Source: Babesia bovis T2Bo
Lineage: Eukaryota > Apicomplexa > Aconoidasida > Piroplasmida > Babesiidae
Direction of reading: 5' to 3'
Assembly: GCF_000165395.2 (NCBI RefSeq)
Contig: NC_010575.1
Span: 1,411,001 to 1,475,000, forward strand
Length of the DNA stretch: 64,000 nt
Shown here: positions 53,993-64,000 of the stretch, piece after piece
How the letters are laid out: each line of letters opens with the position of its first letter
How positions within the stretch are numbered: position 1 is the first letter of the stretch
Notes under the pieces: model-generated
The model's database searches: none
What the model was told of the DNA's origin: nothing
What the model saw: the letters and a program-made list of their open reading frames with translations, nothing else
Translations under genes and position numbers: made by a program

Positions 53993-55117
53993 ATGGATGA
54001 GGAACTCAAGATAGTTGACGTCTGGTCGGATAACTTAGAAGATGCATTCGAAAGAATAAGAGATGTACTGGAACGATACCCATACGTCTCCATAGACACG
54101 GAGTTCCCAGGTATCGTTGCCAAACCCACGACATACCAAGAAGATTACAATTACCAAACCGTAAAGTGCAATGTAGATCTGCTGAAACTAATACAACTAG
54201 GTCTGACATTTGCTGATGCTGATGGACAGACGCCTAGTGGAGTATCAACATGGCAATTCAACTTTAAGTTTGACCTGCAGCGCGACATGTACGCCTATGA
54301 CTCTATTGAACTACTCAAACAAAGTGGAATAGATTTCGAGAAACACCAGCGCAAGGGTATAGACGTGGCACACTTTGGGGAGCTGATTATAGCTTCGGGT
54401 CTTGTGATGAATGAAGATGTAGTTTGGGTCAGCTTTCATGGAAGCTATGACTTTGCATATGTCCTGAAATTACTTACATGCACCACACTACCGACAAATC
54501 AATCTGATTTCTTCGATTTGTTACACGATTTCTTCCCTTCGCTTTACGATATCAAGTACTTGCTTGACGAACGCTCAATCAAGTTGACGAGCAGGAGTAG
54601 TCTACAGAGGATCGCTGAACATCTGGATGTAAAACGAATAGGTCCACAACACCAGGCAGGAAGTGATAGCCTTGTAACGTGCAGAACTTTCTTTAAATTG
54701 ATGCAAAGGTACTTTGAGAACAAACTGGACGATGAGAAGTACCAGGGTATCATATACGGACTAGGTAAAACATCGGCAAGATTGTACGCAGATGGTAAGA
54801 GCGACGGTCTATACAGTACACCATCATATCCAATCGGAGCTCCTTATGCTAACGGGGCTGCGAACGTCAAATGGGGACCTGATATGCAACAGCATCATGT
54901 ACAAACCACGCTCAACCCAGGAATTGTGAACGCTAAATTGCATACCACGACTTCAGGAGCGGTCATTTTAAACTCGTCGGGGTCTAACACTCTAGGGGAC
55001 GTAGGAAGCCCTATGGGCACCACGGTATTGCCGTCAAACGTTACCCTAGTAAACAGCGCTGCTATCAACAACATGAACGAAATCAGCTTTTACGATGCAC
55101 CACACTACAATCAGTAG
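53993..55117 (+). CDS. CAF1: CAF1/POP2-type mRNA deadenylase (CNOT7-like)
   Basis: Catalytic deadenylase of the CCR4-NOT complex, which shortens mRNA poly(A) tails in the cytoplasm. Single exon, 374 residues from the ATG at 53993. DEDD-type active-site residues are visible in YVSIDTEFPGIV (D, E), VSFHGSYDFAYVLK (D) and HQAGSDSLVTCRTFF (D). The nuclease domain ends near residue 265, followed by about 105 low-complexity residues rich in Gly, Ser, Thr, Asn and Val that animal CNOT7 lacks. The region upstream of the ATG is open in frame but has no other ATG. Confidence 0.93.
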   Translation: MDEELKIVDVWSDNLEDAFERIRDVLERYPYVSIDTEFPGIVAKPTTYQEDYNYQTVKCNVDLLKLIQLGLTFADADGQTPSGVSTWQFNFKFDLQRDMYAYDSIELLKQSGIDFEKHQRKGIDVAHFGELIIASGLVMNEDVVWVSFHGSYDFAYVLKLLTCTTLPTNQSDFFDLLHDFFPSLYDIKYLLDERSIKLTSRSSLQRIAEHLDVKRIGPQHQAGSDSLVTCRTFFKLMQRYFENKLDDEKYQGIIYGLGKTSARLYADGKSDGLYSTPSYPIGAPYANGAANVKWGPDMQQHHVQTTLNPGIVNAKLHTTTSGAVILNSSGSNTLGDVGSPMGTTVLPSNVTLVNSAAINNMNEISFYDAPHYNQ

Positions 55118-55291
55118 ACATCCCAACTAATGCACTGCCGTCGTCGTCTCTAGCATCACCAGCGGTTATCCGGTGGCCAAACACGTCATTTACGAGATTT
55201 TCTCTAGCATGAAGTGGCAAAAGCTACTGCAAAAACAACTAACTTCTAAAGATCATAACATTTTTGTTATTAGTTATCTATGTGATTTTAT

Positions 55292-55643
55292 TTAGTCAGA
55301 CTTGCTTTTATTGATGATATCGTATCGGCGAATCTCGTCATCGCTTTTAGGGTATGCCGTGACTGCCATACGGCACGCCTCCAAACACTAAACAGTATGT
55401 AGACATCTGTATATTACTTACTGAAAACTTCTTCACATCGTCGTAATCCAGATACTCTATCTTTGAGGGTGCCGGAGGGTTGTTAGGCCCAGAAATTGGA
55501 CGAGGAAACATGTTATTACATCTAGATTCACAACCCTTGGCCAGCATCTTGTATGTTATCTCCACGCATCCAGCCATTTTCATGCCAATCAATATAGCTA
55601 AAACAGCTATCCATCTAGGGCAAAGCAATCTCTGTAAATTCAT
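55292..55643 (-). CDS. Small secreted CX3C protein A, 105 aa
   Basis: Not recognised; member of a local three-gene group. Exons 55643-55422 and 55387-55292 (34-nt intron, phase 0). The N-terminus is a signal peptide (PRWIAVLAILIGMKMAG). The mature part has a first pair CESRC, a proline-rich spacer (PRPISGPNNPPAPSK), and then, starting with the first base of exon 2, a second pair CLEAC. The C-terminus is charged (SDDEIRRYDIINKSKSD). Cys spacing suggests a two-helix disulfide hairpin, which is inference. It is on the opposite strand to B and C. Confidence 0.6.
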
Positions 55644-56023
55644 CTTGATTTAGTATAAATATAACGATGTCAAGGATATTTAACCAATGAGGCATTGATG
55701 GTTCTATATCTGAAGTTTAATCCAAGGGATATTCCACTGGGATATATAGCATCTATAATGCAACAACAATGCTACGACTACGGAAGTATCGCTCTAATGA
55801 TTAGAGCAAATATAAACAGTATATGGTAAGGATAATGTACTCTTTATTTTAGTACTCTAAAAACGCAAATGATAATTAGTGGTCACAAAATACTAATATC
55901 ATGGTATATGAAACATCCGTTGAAAGATCTTTCAAAGAAAAGATCCAAGGAATATCCAATTCATCATGGAAACGCAGTGCAGTCTTATACAATATACATC
56001 TATTCCACAAATCATTATAAAAG
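55644..56023. other. AT-rich divergent promoter region of CX3C genes A and B
   Basis: 380 nt shared by the divergent small secreted genes A and B. AT-rich; no further reading frame. Confidence 0.5.
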
Positions 56024-56275
56024 ATGGCATTTAAAGCAAGTGTAAAACGACTCTGCCTAGGATTGGCTGTTTTGGCCTATATGGGCATCGGAGCCGAAGC
56101 TAATATTTTCGGATACTTCAAAGGCATATGTGACGATGTTTGCAAGCAGTGCAAATACGACTGTGAGGCAAAGTACAAGGCGGGTACTTTCAAAAGATGG
56201 ATGGTACGTTATAGTCCAGCATAATTCATTACACCTCAGTGCAAAGGTAACTGCAAGCTGCTTACGAAGAAGTGA
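56024..56275 (+). CDS. Small secreted CX3C protein B, 71 aa
   Basis: Exons 56024-56203 and 56240-56275 (36-nt intron, phase 0). The signal peptide is RLCLGLAVLAYMGIGAEA, after a basic start. The mature protein is tiny and cysteine-rich: CDDVCKQCKYDC gives two CX3C pairs two residues apart. Exon 2 starts exactly at a third pair, CKGNC, and ends LLTKK. The intron position before CX3C is the same as in A and C. Strongly basic mature protein. Confidence 0.6.
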
Positions 56276-56917
56276 TATTGACAAGTGTAGGCACCGTCTA
56301 AATACAATAGAAGCTGTAAACAGTAATAATTATTTTTAATCTATCATAATATCGAAAACGTTTCATAAAATTAATGTATATGCTAATAGGCATGGTTACA
56401 ATGGCTACTTTATATCTAATGTTCAACATATGTTATATCAACTTAGTGAGTAAATCAGTATAAAACGGCTTATTTCAGCTGTATTACAAAGTTTATCAAA
56501 GTGTTATAAACAATGGGTTAATAGCATATTTGTAATGTCGTATATCCTGTATTACAAATATAAGACATATATTATGATAAGTGTATAATATATCTCTAAT
56601 ATCATCTAATAACAACACTGCTTATGATCTAGTGTTGCTTATTCAAACTTTAGATAATATAATGTCAACCTTCATTGGAAGTGAACTTTTATCGGCAAAT
56701 TTCAGTAAGATGTCTTTTTTGTTGTTTTATGGTAGTCATTGCTACACAAATATATTAAATTGCTCGACTAAGTCATCAGTAAAGACATTTAACAAATACT
56801 GTGGATCACAGGAATTTTCTGAAAGGAATTTCTGAAATCAAAATAAGATCATTAGGTATCCAGTCACTTATTGATTATTTTTGAGATATACAAACCACGT
56901 ATATTACATTTAACAAG
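56276..56917. other. AT-rich intergenic region between CX3C genes B and C
   Basis: About 640 nt, very AT-rich. An 84-codon frame (56581-56835) lacks an ATG at its start, has no signal peptide and no CX3C pair, and was not accepted. Confidence 0.5.
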
Positions 56918-57203
56918 ATGTACCTCTTTAGCGCACTTGTTGGCTGGTTTGCTTTATTTGTTGGTAGCTCATTCGGTATTACTGACCTGCGCCTTCGGCA
57001 ACAATGCATTGAGAAGTGTTTGGTAAACCACAAGGCAAAATTCATGAGGCCAATGCATAGGCTTATGGTATGTTTTAGATTGAAAAGTAAACATTGATCA
57101 GTGCAAAATAAGCTGCAACCGGAGGCATGGACAAGCATTTGACACAGCGGAACATGCCTTACATCCCGCTTTTAACGGCCTAGATGGCCTCATGAGAGGG
57201 TGA
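56918..57203 (+). CDS. Small secreted CX3C protein C, 83 aa
   Basis: Exons 56918-57067 and 57102-57203 (34-nt intron, phase 0). The signal peptide is MYLFSALVGWFALFVGSSFG. The first pair is CIEKC in a basic helix (DLRLRQQCIEKCLVNHK). Exon 2 begins exactly at the second pair CKISC and runs on to a His/Gly-rich tail (EHALHPAFNGLDGLMRG). It shares architecture and intron position with A and B, although the rest of the sequence has diverged greatly. No membrane anchor besides the signal peptide. Confidence 0.6.
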
Positions 57204-58008
57204 TAAACGTTGGTCCATCATCGTTGGGTTACACTCTTATATACCAAAGAACACTATGTTACGGGATTATTGTTTTTGGTGTTTTACGATCTACGACTTG
57301 TTCAACGATAGATACAATGTAAACGCGAACCGTTAAAATAATACTACACAAAGGGTACAATATATGCAATAGATTTATTTTCATAGACTTTTATATTTGA
57401 TATTTATATGACTGGCAAGATATACTATAAAACACGAACAGATATGATTTGTAAATGAACATTCGCTTGTTAACAACAATGTACTTATACTCCTATATAA
57501 TATTATAATGCCAAATTAGACGAAATAGAGCTACAAAGGAGAACATCTATTTCATATATAGAATAATGAAAGCATTTGCAGCCGAGAATAATCCAGCATG
57601 TATAAACGTATGTCCTATTAGTAGTAAAAAAGTTTCTTTGCCCTAATAATACATAGTTACCATAATGTGTAATGACACACTGTGTTGTGTACTATGGTAT
57701 CGAGCTTCTACCCTATGCCACTAATAACATACTACTATATCACTCTTACTATCTTATTTATGCATATAATGTAGATATTAGCTATCGCACATAATGAATC
57801 ACGCTATTGACCTTGTGTTTATCAGTACTCAACAACTAGACAACACAGGATCGTTATACTGAAAACCGTAATTACTAAAAATGAAGTATTATGACTTCCT
57901 TGTTGTACTCATAGATACTATGTAATGTCATGTGTATGGAACTAGGTACTTTGAAAGCTTGCTGGAGAATGATGCCGGTAAGCGACATAGGTCTTGCCGG
58001 GCATCACG
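57204..58008. other. AT-rich intergenic region
   Basis: About 800 nt between CX3C gene C and the S1 protein gene. It includes a short ATG frame at 57567 that reads MKAFAAENNPACINVC before ending after ten more codons; it could be a relic of the CX3C group but has no signal peptide. Nothing else supported. Confidence 0.5.
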
Positions 58009-61000
58009 ATGTTATACCGCGCTGCTTTAGGATACCCTAGTTATCAAGTTTGTACAATAGTGTTATTGCTTATCGCATGGTTCATTAATCATATCCATCC
58101 AACAGTTCGATATGTTGAAGCTCTGTCTCTTCGTCATGTAGTATCCCATAATAATTCAGTACTTCCCGGATATATCTCGTGCATATCACAGAAAAACAAC
58201 GCAAAGTCAACACGTCAAAGAATCCAGGAACTATACCTAGAAGATAACGACAATGGCTATCCATCAGGCTCTGGCCTATTTGGTGGCTTGTTTCGTGGGC
58301 GGAAGTTTTATAACAGAAGTGAGAAACGGAAAGCTGGAAGAATGGGTCAAGAATACTTTCAAATGCGCCCAGAAAGTCCTCCATGGATAACGGAGGATTT
58401 TGGCGGTGTGCCTAATCTACCTCATAGAACACCAATAGCGCTTTCACGAGGCCCGGTGGACGAAGAGTTCCTTGAAATGCGGAAGCGCGGTATACCTCAC
58501 TCTATGCTAAAGGACTACTACATGTACCGAGATGAATATGAAAGTCGCACTAATTCACGCAGTGAGGTGTTCCATCCGATATTCCGACGTAGTCCAGAGG
58601 ACAATAATCTATATCTCTATGGTCAGGGGGTTGCAACAAGGCCATCGTTTGAAATGCTTAATGAAGATGGAGTCTTGACGACTGATGAATTAGACGCGGG
58701 TAGGAACATGGTCTAGTAATATAAAATATACAGATGATGAACATCTTAAAAAAGCACTCGAGATTCGGAAAAGTTATAAAGGAAGCGACCGTATATGCCA
58801 AATAATGCTTGCAACCTTGAAGGAATACAACGATGCCAATTTAAAACCTTTGTTACAAGAGCCTGCACCGGAAGGCGAAGAGGTAGACGACCCGATGTTT
58901 AGACGCTCGTTCCTGGTCAATGAAGACGGATCTCCTTATTGGCTCAATGAGTGGAACCGTGAATACCTAAAAGGTAGGGAAGGCCTAAGTGAAAGGGAAC
59001 TGATTGACTACGACAATATGTGGTACACTCACCTGGAGAAGCTAGAGCAGCGTTATGGCATGCTACTTCCTGGTGGTGGTGATTTAGATGATATAATGCA
59101 ATACTTCGAGACAGTTGGCCAAGGTGATCTATCATTAACCAGGTCTAGTATACGTCAACCCGGTGGGCTGCGAGTTGCCATTGGCAACAAAGTGCTCAAG
59201 ACAAGGTGGTCTGAAAACATTCCTCCAGTTTTACTAGAACTGCTCATGAAGTACACCCTGATGGACCAATTTAAATCATTCAAGAAAATGAATGCGAGGG
59301 AGCAACTTTTAAACATGAAGGCAGACGCTTTGAAATCATGCAATCAGATGATAATGAACCGTTTGATTCGAGAACGCGTTTTACGTAATGAAGAGAAGAA
59401 GCGTTTGGAGTACATTAAGTTCTTGTAGGTCATTAATATGGCTATACCAATGTCTACAGACACCATCGGAGGAAAGTGATACACAAAAGCCGTATTACAG
59501 GACAGCCAAACATACCATACTGGTTATGGGAAGAGTGCTGGCACCGAAAAGATGATATGATTCAAGATACTATAGTGGAGATACTGCACCAGGTTAAGGC
59601 TGTTGAGCCAGATGCTGATGTTGCCGAATTGACCAGGGGCACAGTGGAGCACATGAAGTCACCCAAACTGTTAGGCACTAAGTTCGATCGCCAGTTAATA
59701 CTTGAAAATGACATGGCGGGCCATGTAGACGTTTTGGAATCATACATAAAGAAACATAGCCAAGGTGCTGAATCTGGTAAGATATTGTCCGTTGGATCAA
59801 TATTGTTACAGAAAATGAGGAAACTACCGATGCACCAAATAAAATCAATGACGAAACCATTGATGGGATTGACTTGCCCCTGCCGCTAGGATATTACTTC
59901 CGTGACATGATATCATTTGATAAGTTCGAAAAGGCTTTCGAGGACTTCAACATGGAATGCTTCGGCAGGAAGGGTTGTGGCGTGAGGGTGGGACAGTTGG
60001 TCAAGGGCGTTATAGAGGATGTAAGACCTAAGCGGCTGTTGGTGGATATACATACTTCAAAACTGGCAGTCATGTACTTGAGTGATTTCTTCAGGAGTCC
60101 TAGAGAGGTGCCATCTGGTGGATTCACAAAGGTGTTCCAAAAAGGTGACGAGCTGTATTTTGAAATCGTAAACAAGTTGGGAAATGATATACGTCTATCG
60201 ACGCGGCGCTTACAGGAAATGTATAGTAAGCGTGATATATACAGGAAGCATTTCGAAAACGAAATATTTAAAGTACGGGCCTTGCAAAGGTACAGCCAAG
60301 GTGTCTTGGTGCAGTACCAGGGTGACGATGTTGTTGACATTAAGAACTATAAATGCCCGGAGAATCCTGGTGGCCTGGAGAACATTGCATTCATTCCATT
60401 GGATCAATTGGATAACCAATATCTGAGCGATACCCAGTTAATAAGGTTAGATATTATTGGGAAAGTCCTGCCAGTGTTCATATCGGACTGGGCAGTATGT
60501 GCCGGAGTTCCACTGGTGTCAAACACTGAGGCTATAAAAAGGCTGCCATTAGGCCATATAAAGCCTGGTGATAGAATACGGGCTAAACGGTGTATGTACG
60601 GCAAGGATGCTGTATGGTTAGACTTGGGGAAAACCATAGGCACCCTGTCAGTCATGGACATGAGCCCAGAAGATTACCAGAAGCACAAACTTGGGGACGC
60701 CACTATTATATATGCTGAAGTAAAGAATGTACATATGGTAAGTAGTGTCCCGGACCTAACATTAGCTATACAGGTTATGGGCTATGTAGAATTGACGACC
60801 AAATTCAGCAGCGAAGGCAATAAAACGAACGAATGGATTGATCGGCTGCATAGTGATCCTGATCCTGTGCAAACGTTTAACAAAAAGCTGGCTCACGAGA
60901 AGGAGCTTGGTAATGAAATGATACCGAAGGATATGACTAAATTAAATTACGTACACCCTATCGATCAACTGCCGTCAATGATAGTCTCGGAGAACTCGGA

Positions 61001-61438
61001 ACCTAACTTGCCTTTCATGAAGCCGGACGAATCAATTGGGTTTGTTTTGATAGTACGTAATTACAAACCTACAGATTGCACAAAGTGCCTATAAAGTGGG
61101 ACTTCACACCAACGGCAGCTGTAAAAAATCCCGAAGATGAAGTTAATTATGCATATCATCAGTACCGCTGGGAAGTACTTACCGAAAATGGTTGGGAAGT
61201 CATAATGCCAGAAGAACAACGCATCCTTAACCGTGCGAGATTTATGAACGATGAAGTCATACACTACAACATAGGATCTAGTTCGTACCGTGCAGACCTA
61301 GTGGAGATGATTCGTCAGAACCTGACTGAAGGCATGGAGCAACCCTTGCGTAATGACGCTGTGTTACCCCTGGATGAAGTGGAACTGAGACACACTAGAG
61401 GATTTATCGATATAGACTTTGATCCCGGTGCTGTCTAG
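58009..61438 (+). CDS. Secretory-leader S1-domain RNA-binding protein, 1096 aa, probable apicoplast
   Basis: Five exons (58009-58699, 58734-59424, 59460-59776, 59812-61039, 61075-61438), introns 34-35 nt. The N-terminal hydrophobic segment YQVCTIVLLLIAWFINHI is followed by a Ser/Asn/Lys-rich stretch, a bipartite apicoplast-type leader. Residues about 90-620 are helical and charged without a known domain (YWLNEWNREYLKGREGLSER, IPYWLWEECWHRKDDMIQDT). Two S1-like OB folds follow: GVRVGQLVKGVIEDVRPKRL and IKPGDRIRAKRCMYGKDAVW. The last 100 residues (RWEVLTENGWEVIMPEEQRI) are novel. S1 proteins of plastids act in translation or RNA processing; the exact role here is unknown. Confidence 0.75.
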
Positions 61439-61821
61439 GGAATATAATATCTAGCATTTTCTAGGTAATACACAACTTTTAGCACCATTAAATATTAAAT
61501 AGATGCACTATAAGAAGCGATATTAATCGAAGTTGTCTAATGTTAAATTTCGATGCCACAGCATGTCGTCAGTGAGAACATAAATAACAACGAGCAATTG
61601 CCATTCAACATGCAATTTTTAAACCGTTGTATTTATGGGTCAGCTTTGGATGACAATGTCTCAAAGGGGATTTTCTTGCCCACGGCTAAATGGTTGCTCA
61701 TTCGAACAAAATGCTTTATAATTCCAGATTATTCAAAATACCTTGTCATACGTCCGTTACTCATGTTATTCAGCGGAAGTAGATAAGACTGGCCTAGTTA
61801 ATCTCCGCCAGCAACTCTAGC
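61439..61821. other. Intergenic region
   Basis: About 380 nt between convergent genes; contains the doubtful small frame 61553-61786 (separate entry). Confidence 0.5.
61553..61786 (+). CDS. Doubtful small ORF, 77 aa
   Basis: ATG-started frame beginning MPQHVVSENINNNEQLPFNM. No signal peptide, motif or splice evidence; mildly hydrophobic C-terminus (YLVIRPLLMLFSGSR). It may be a chance frame in the 3' UTR of the S1 gene. Listed so that it can be checked against transcripts. Confidence 0.2.
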   Translation: MPQHVVSENINNNEQLPFNMQFLNRCIYGSALDDNVSKGIFLPTAKWLLIRTKCFIIPDYSKYLVIRPLLMLFSGSR

Positions 61822-62289
61822 TTAATCCTCGGTGTTTACACTCTGCTGGGTGCTCTGACCGCGGCCCCTTTGACTGCGTGAATTGAAATATCCGCGATTA
61901 CGGTATCGACCACCCCTGCCGCGACCTCCACGGCCGGAGTTGCGGTTATTCTCTGATCGGTTGTTATCATAGTTGTTAAATTGTCTAGGACCATGCCTAC
62001 CGATTTCCCTACGAAATGGTGGACGTCTTGATGAAGACGTAGGAGTAACCACTTCTACAGCTTGGTTGTAATTGTTGTCACTGACGTAAAAGTCATCCTC
62101 ATCACTAGACTCGTCATCATCGTTGTCATAGAGCTCATGGTCGTTGTTATATATCCTCTTGAGGTAACGCATAAAACTGCGCTTCCTGAAACGCTTATAA
62201 AGGTAGTATGCCACGTAAGATGTAGCTAACACACCGAGAAAGCCAACGCCCAGCAAAGCTAAATTTAAACGCGATCGATTGGGCGACAT
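61822..62289 (-). CDS. Membrane-anchored RGG-box protein, 155 aa
   Basis: Not recognised. Single exon. The N-terminus is a short basic start and one TM helix (LNLALLGVGFLGVLATSYVA). A basic stretch (YKRFRKRSFMRYLKRI) follows, then an acidic block (NDDDESSDEDDF). The C-terminal third is an RGG/Asn-rich RNA-binding-type tail (RNSGRGGRGRGGRYRNRGYF). A basic flank after the TM suggests an N-out/C-in signal anchor with the RGG tail in the cytosol. This would place an RNA-binding segment on the surface of the ER, an organelle or the plasma membrane. Confidence 0.7.
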   Translation of the reverse strand: MSPNRSRLNLALLGVGFLGVLATSYVAYYLYKRFRKRSFMRYLKRIYNNDHELYDNDDDESSDEDDFYVSDNNYNQAVEVVTPTSSSRRPPFRREIGRHGPRQFNNYDNNRSENNRNSGRGGRGRGGRYRNRGYFNSRSQRGRGQSTQQSVNTED

Positions 62290-62723
62290 CGTTAGTGTAC
62301 GACCTCACCTCAACACACCGGTAAGATCTAACACCCTTAAACTAAAATGTAGCCGATACACATCGCGATGAAGATTGAAGCGTACTTGGTTTTCAGTGAA
62401 TAGACTTTGGTATTAAGAGCGAAAACCTAGAAAATATAATCTAGTACTATATATAGCCACGTATTAGTGCAATGTAAATTCAAAGTGGAAAAAAATAAAA
62501 TTATATACCCAACGGAAGGATATTATAAGCGATTAACTAGCAGACCCTACGACCGACGTAGCTCACCCGATGGATTACCAACAGTCACGGCACATACATC
62601 ACATTATGTATAGAAGTCAACTAAACTAGGTTTAAACCTGATGATGGTATGCGAAAATAAGCCACCGCCATAACTCAGGACTACCAAAGATTCCGTCGCA
62701 TTAAGCGGCATTATCGCACTCGT
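62290..62723. other. Divergent intergenic region
   Basis: About 430 nt between the RGG protein start and the RUS start. AT-rich; no gene or RNA supported. Confidence 0.5.
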
Positions 62724-64000
62724 ATGATCCTCCCATGGCTCATATCGATACACCTTTGGGTTGTATGTGTTATACAACAAGCAGTATGTCGTCAAAGAAG
62801 CATCACAACTCGAATCAATAATGGTTACTACAGTGCTGTATATCCTTCTGGATATACACCCAGCTTATCACAACCTGTTGCCAACAATGGTCAAATAATC
62901 GCATCTAATGAATGGAAACTGCCTTTGATCAAGAAAAACACAGTTACTTCCTTCGTATGTACTGAATTGAGAAACTGTCTATATTCGACTCAGCCAAAAC
63001 TTAGCAGAGGTAAATAACAATAGATGATATTTAATCTATTCAGGCATTAAGACGAAACGTTTTCCAGTGGATATAACAATTTCGCGCACTAGTGAATGCC
63101 CACACGACGTATCATGTAAACTAGCTGTTGTAGACACACTGGTCGATGTCGGTGAATTCGTCAGGAAGGCAATACATCCAAACATCGTCAGTGATGAGTA
63201 CTACCGATACGCACACTGGCGTATGTTGGAAAGGTTCACCCTGGCTGCAGCGATGGCATTGGCTTCACAAATTAAACCCGCAGGGGTAAATACTGAGACT
63301 AAGGACATCGAAGTGGCTGTTACCGACAAAGGTATATCACATTGGTTGACATGGGCTACTAGTGGTAAAGTCAGCTCAGCGTTAACCACTATAGTGTTGA
63401 AGGATATTTTTTCCAGGATACTCAATTTCGTGTGGTTCGGGCAGATTGGAGCTGGTTTCGATGATAACCCAAAGGCTTTCCGGTTGCTAGGAGGGCTGCT
63501 ATGCAGCGCGGCCGGAGTTGCTTGCTTCATTGGTAACATGATGCAACTGGAGCCCAAAGTGGTACTGACTGTCTTGGTCAACGTAATAAAGCATGTAGGC
63601 GCAGTTACCATGGTGGCTTCACAAGCCACGTTCCACAGTACATTTTGCGTAAAGAATGCAGCAACTAACGTCGGTGAAATAACTGCAAAGTTGGAAACGC
63701 AGAGTCCAATTTGTGATTTTTTAGGCATGGCTGCAGGAACATCACTGGGTGCTCTGACGGCCAACATGGCAGCCTCCATGCAAACCGTTTTGTTCACCGG
63801 TATGTGCTTGACATCTAACATCGCAACTTACATGTGCGCAAAGAGCGTTTGTTTCCGTACACTTAACCCTCAGCGGTGCTTCGTTTTACTTGAAAACTTT
63901 GCAAGCGTCCTATTAAGGAGGTTGGATAGCTACCTTAAATACCACAAGATGAGGCTGCAGTCATTGAGTCAAAGGTCACGATATGATGTTGCAGTGGAGA
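62724..64000 (+). CDS. RUS/DUF647 family protein with signal peptide, partial at right edge
   Basis: Homologue of plant ROOT UV-B SENSITIVE proteins (DUF647). Exon 1 (62724-63009) starts with a signal peptide (PWLISIHLWVVCVIQQAVC) and a spacer rich in Ser, Asn and Lys. A 34-nt intron (63010-63043) leads into the conserved domain. Family-like features are HPNIVSDEYYRYAHWRMLER, the LKD-x-F-x-R pattern in TIVLKDIFSRILNFVWFGQI, FDDNPKAFRLLGGLL, and a small-residue-rich membrane segment (LGMAAGTSLGALTANMAASM). The leader and the plastid location of several plant RUS proteins suggest the apicoplast. The 3' end is outside the window. Confidence 0.75.

Noticed and set aside
56581..56835. 84-codon frame between CX3C genes B and C
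   Set aside because: No ATG at the frame start, no signal peptide, no cysteine pairs of the CX3C type, AT-rich.
57567..57640. Fourth CX3C gene (CINVC)
   Set aside because: No signal peptide exon could be joined and the frame stops after ten more codons; at most a relic.
1..64000. tRNA genes, CRISPR arrays, insertion sequences or integrated viral genes
   Set aside because: I looked for T-loop GTTCRA motifs, regular spaced repeats, transposase motifs and terminal inverted repeats and found none I could support.

Overview
The window is apicomplexan nuclear DNA, most probably from a piroplasm of the Babesia type (B. bovis-like). Genes are dense and lie on both strands, intergenic DNA is AT-rich, and dozens of introns are only about 34-36 nt long with GT..AG ends. 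Several proteins are alveolate or apicomplexan in character: a RAP-domain protein, a HAP2 gamete fusogen, a Rab5A with an insertion in its GTPase domain, a two-domain Cpn20, and proteins with apicoplast-type leaders. I cannot prove the species from sequence alone. Gene models below were assembled by hand from reading frames plus splice sites; where exon coordinates are given, the exon sums are divisible by three.

Layout, left to right. 1-4.2 kb: partial RPL27A, a TRAPP subunit of the TRAPPC6/Trs33 type, and a RAP-domain protein whose stop codon overlaps that of the TRAPP gene. 4.7-10.1 kb: a low-complexity protein, a coiled-coil/C2-like/Pro-Ala-Lys-rich protein, and TRAPPC2. 10.1-17.7 kb: a TRF4-type nucleotidyltransferase, apicoplast Cpn20, isoleucyl-tRNA synthetase, and a helical hypothetical protein. 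17.9-28.1 kb: eIF3h, a hypothetical protein, RPL30, beta-adaptin, eIF3k, a small membrane protein, and TRAPPC4. 28.9-40.3 kb: a hypothetical protein, a Spec3-like membrane protein, a UBL-PI4K-like kinase, a valyl-tRNA synthetase with a degenerate editing domain, and a 1480-residue protein with three PHD/extended-PHD modules. 41.1-50.3 kb: HAP2, Rab5A, a helical-repeat-like protein, a REX-type exonuclease, a previously hidden two-exon small gene, and a ten-exon cyclin H-like gene. 50.7-55.1 kb: a UPF0652 protein, a small possibly mitochondrial protein, a strongly foldable non-coding segment, and CAF1. 55.3-57.2 kb: three small secreted proteins that share CX3C motifs and one intron position. 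58.0-64.0 kb: a secretory-leader S1-domain protein, a membrane-anchored RGG protein, and a partial RUS/DUF647 protein with a signal peptide.

Thematically the window mixes core housekeeping functions with organelle functions. Housekeeping covers translation initiation (eIF3h, eIF3k), ribosomal proteins, tRNA charging, RNA turnover (TRF4, REX, CAF1) and vesicle traffic (three TRAPP subunits, beta-adaptin, Rab5A). Likely organelle functions are Cpn20, ValRS, the S1 protein and RUS (probable apicoplast), and the RAP protein (probable mitochondrion). The lineage-specific material is the CX3C mini-secretome locus, the TM-RGG protein, the lysine-rich insertion in HAP2, and the foldable element between 53.6 and 53.8 kb.
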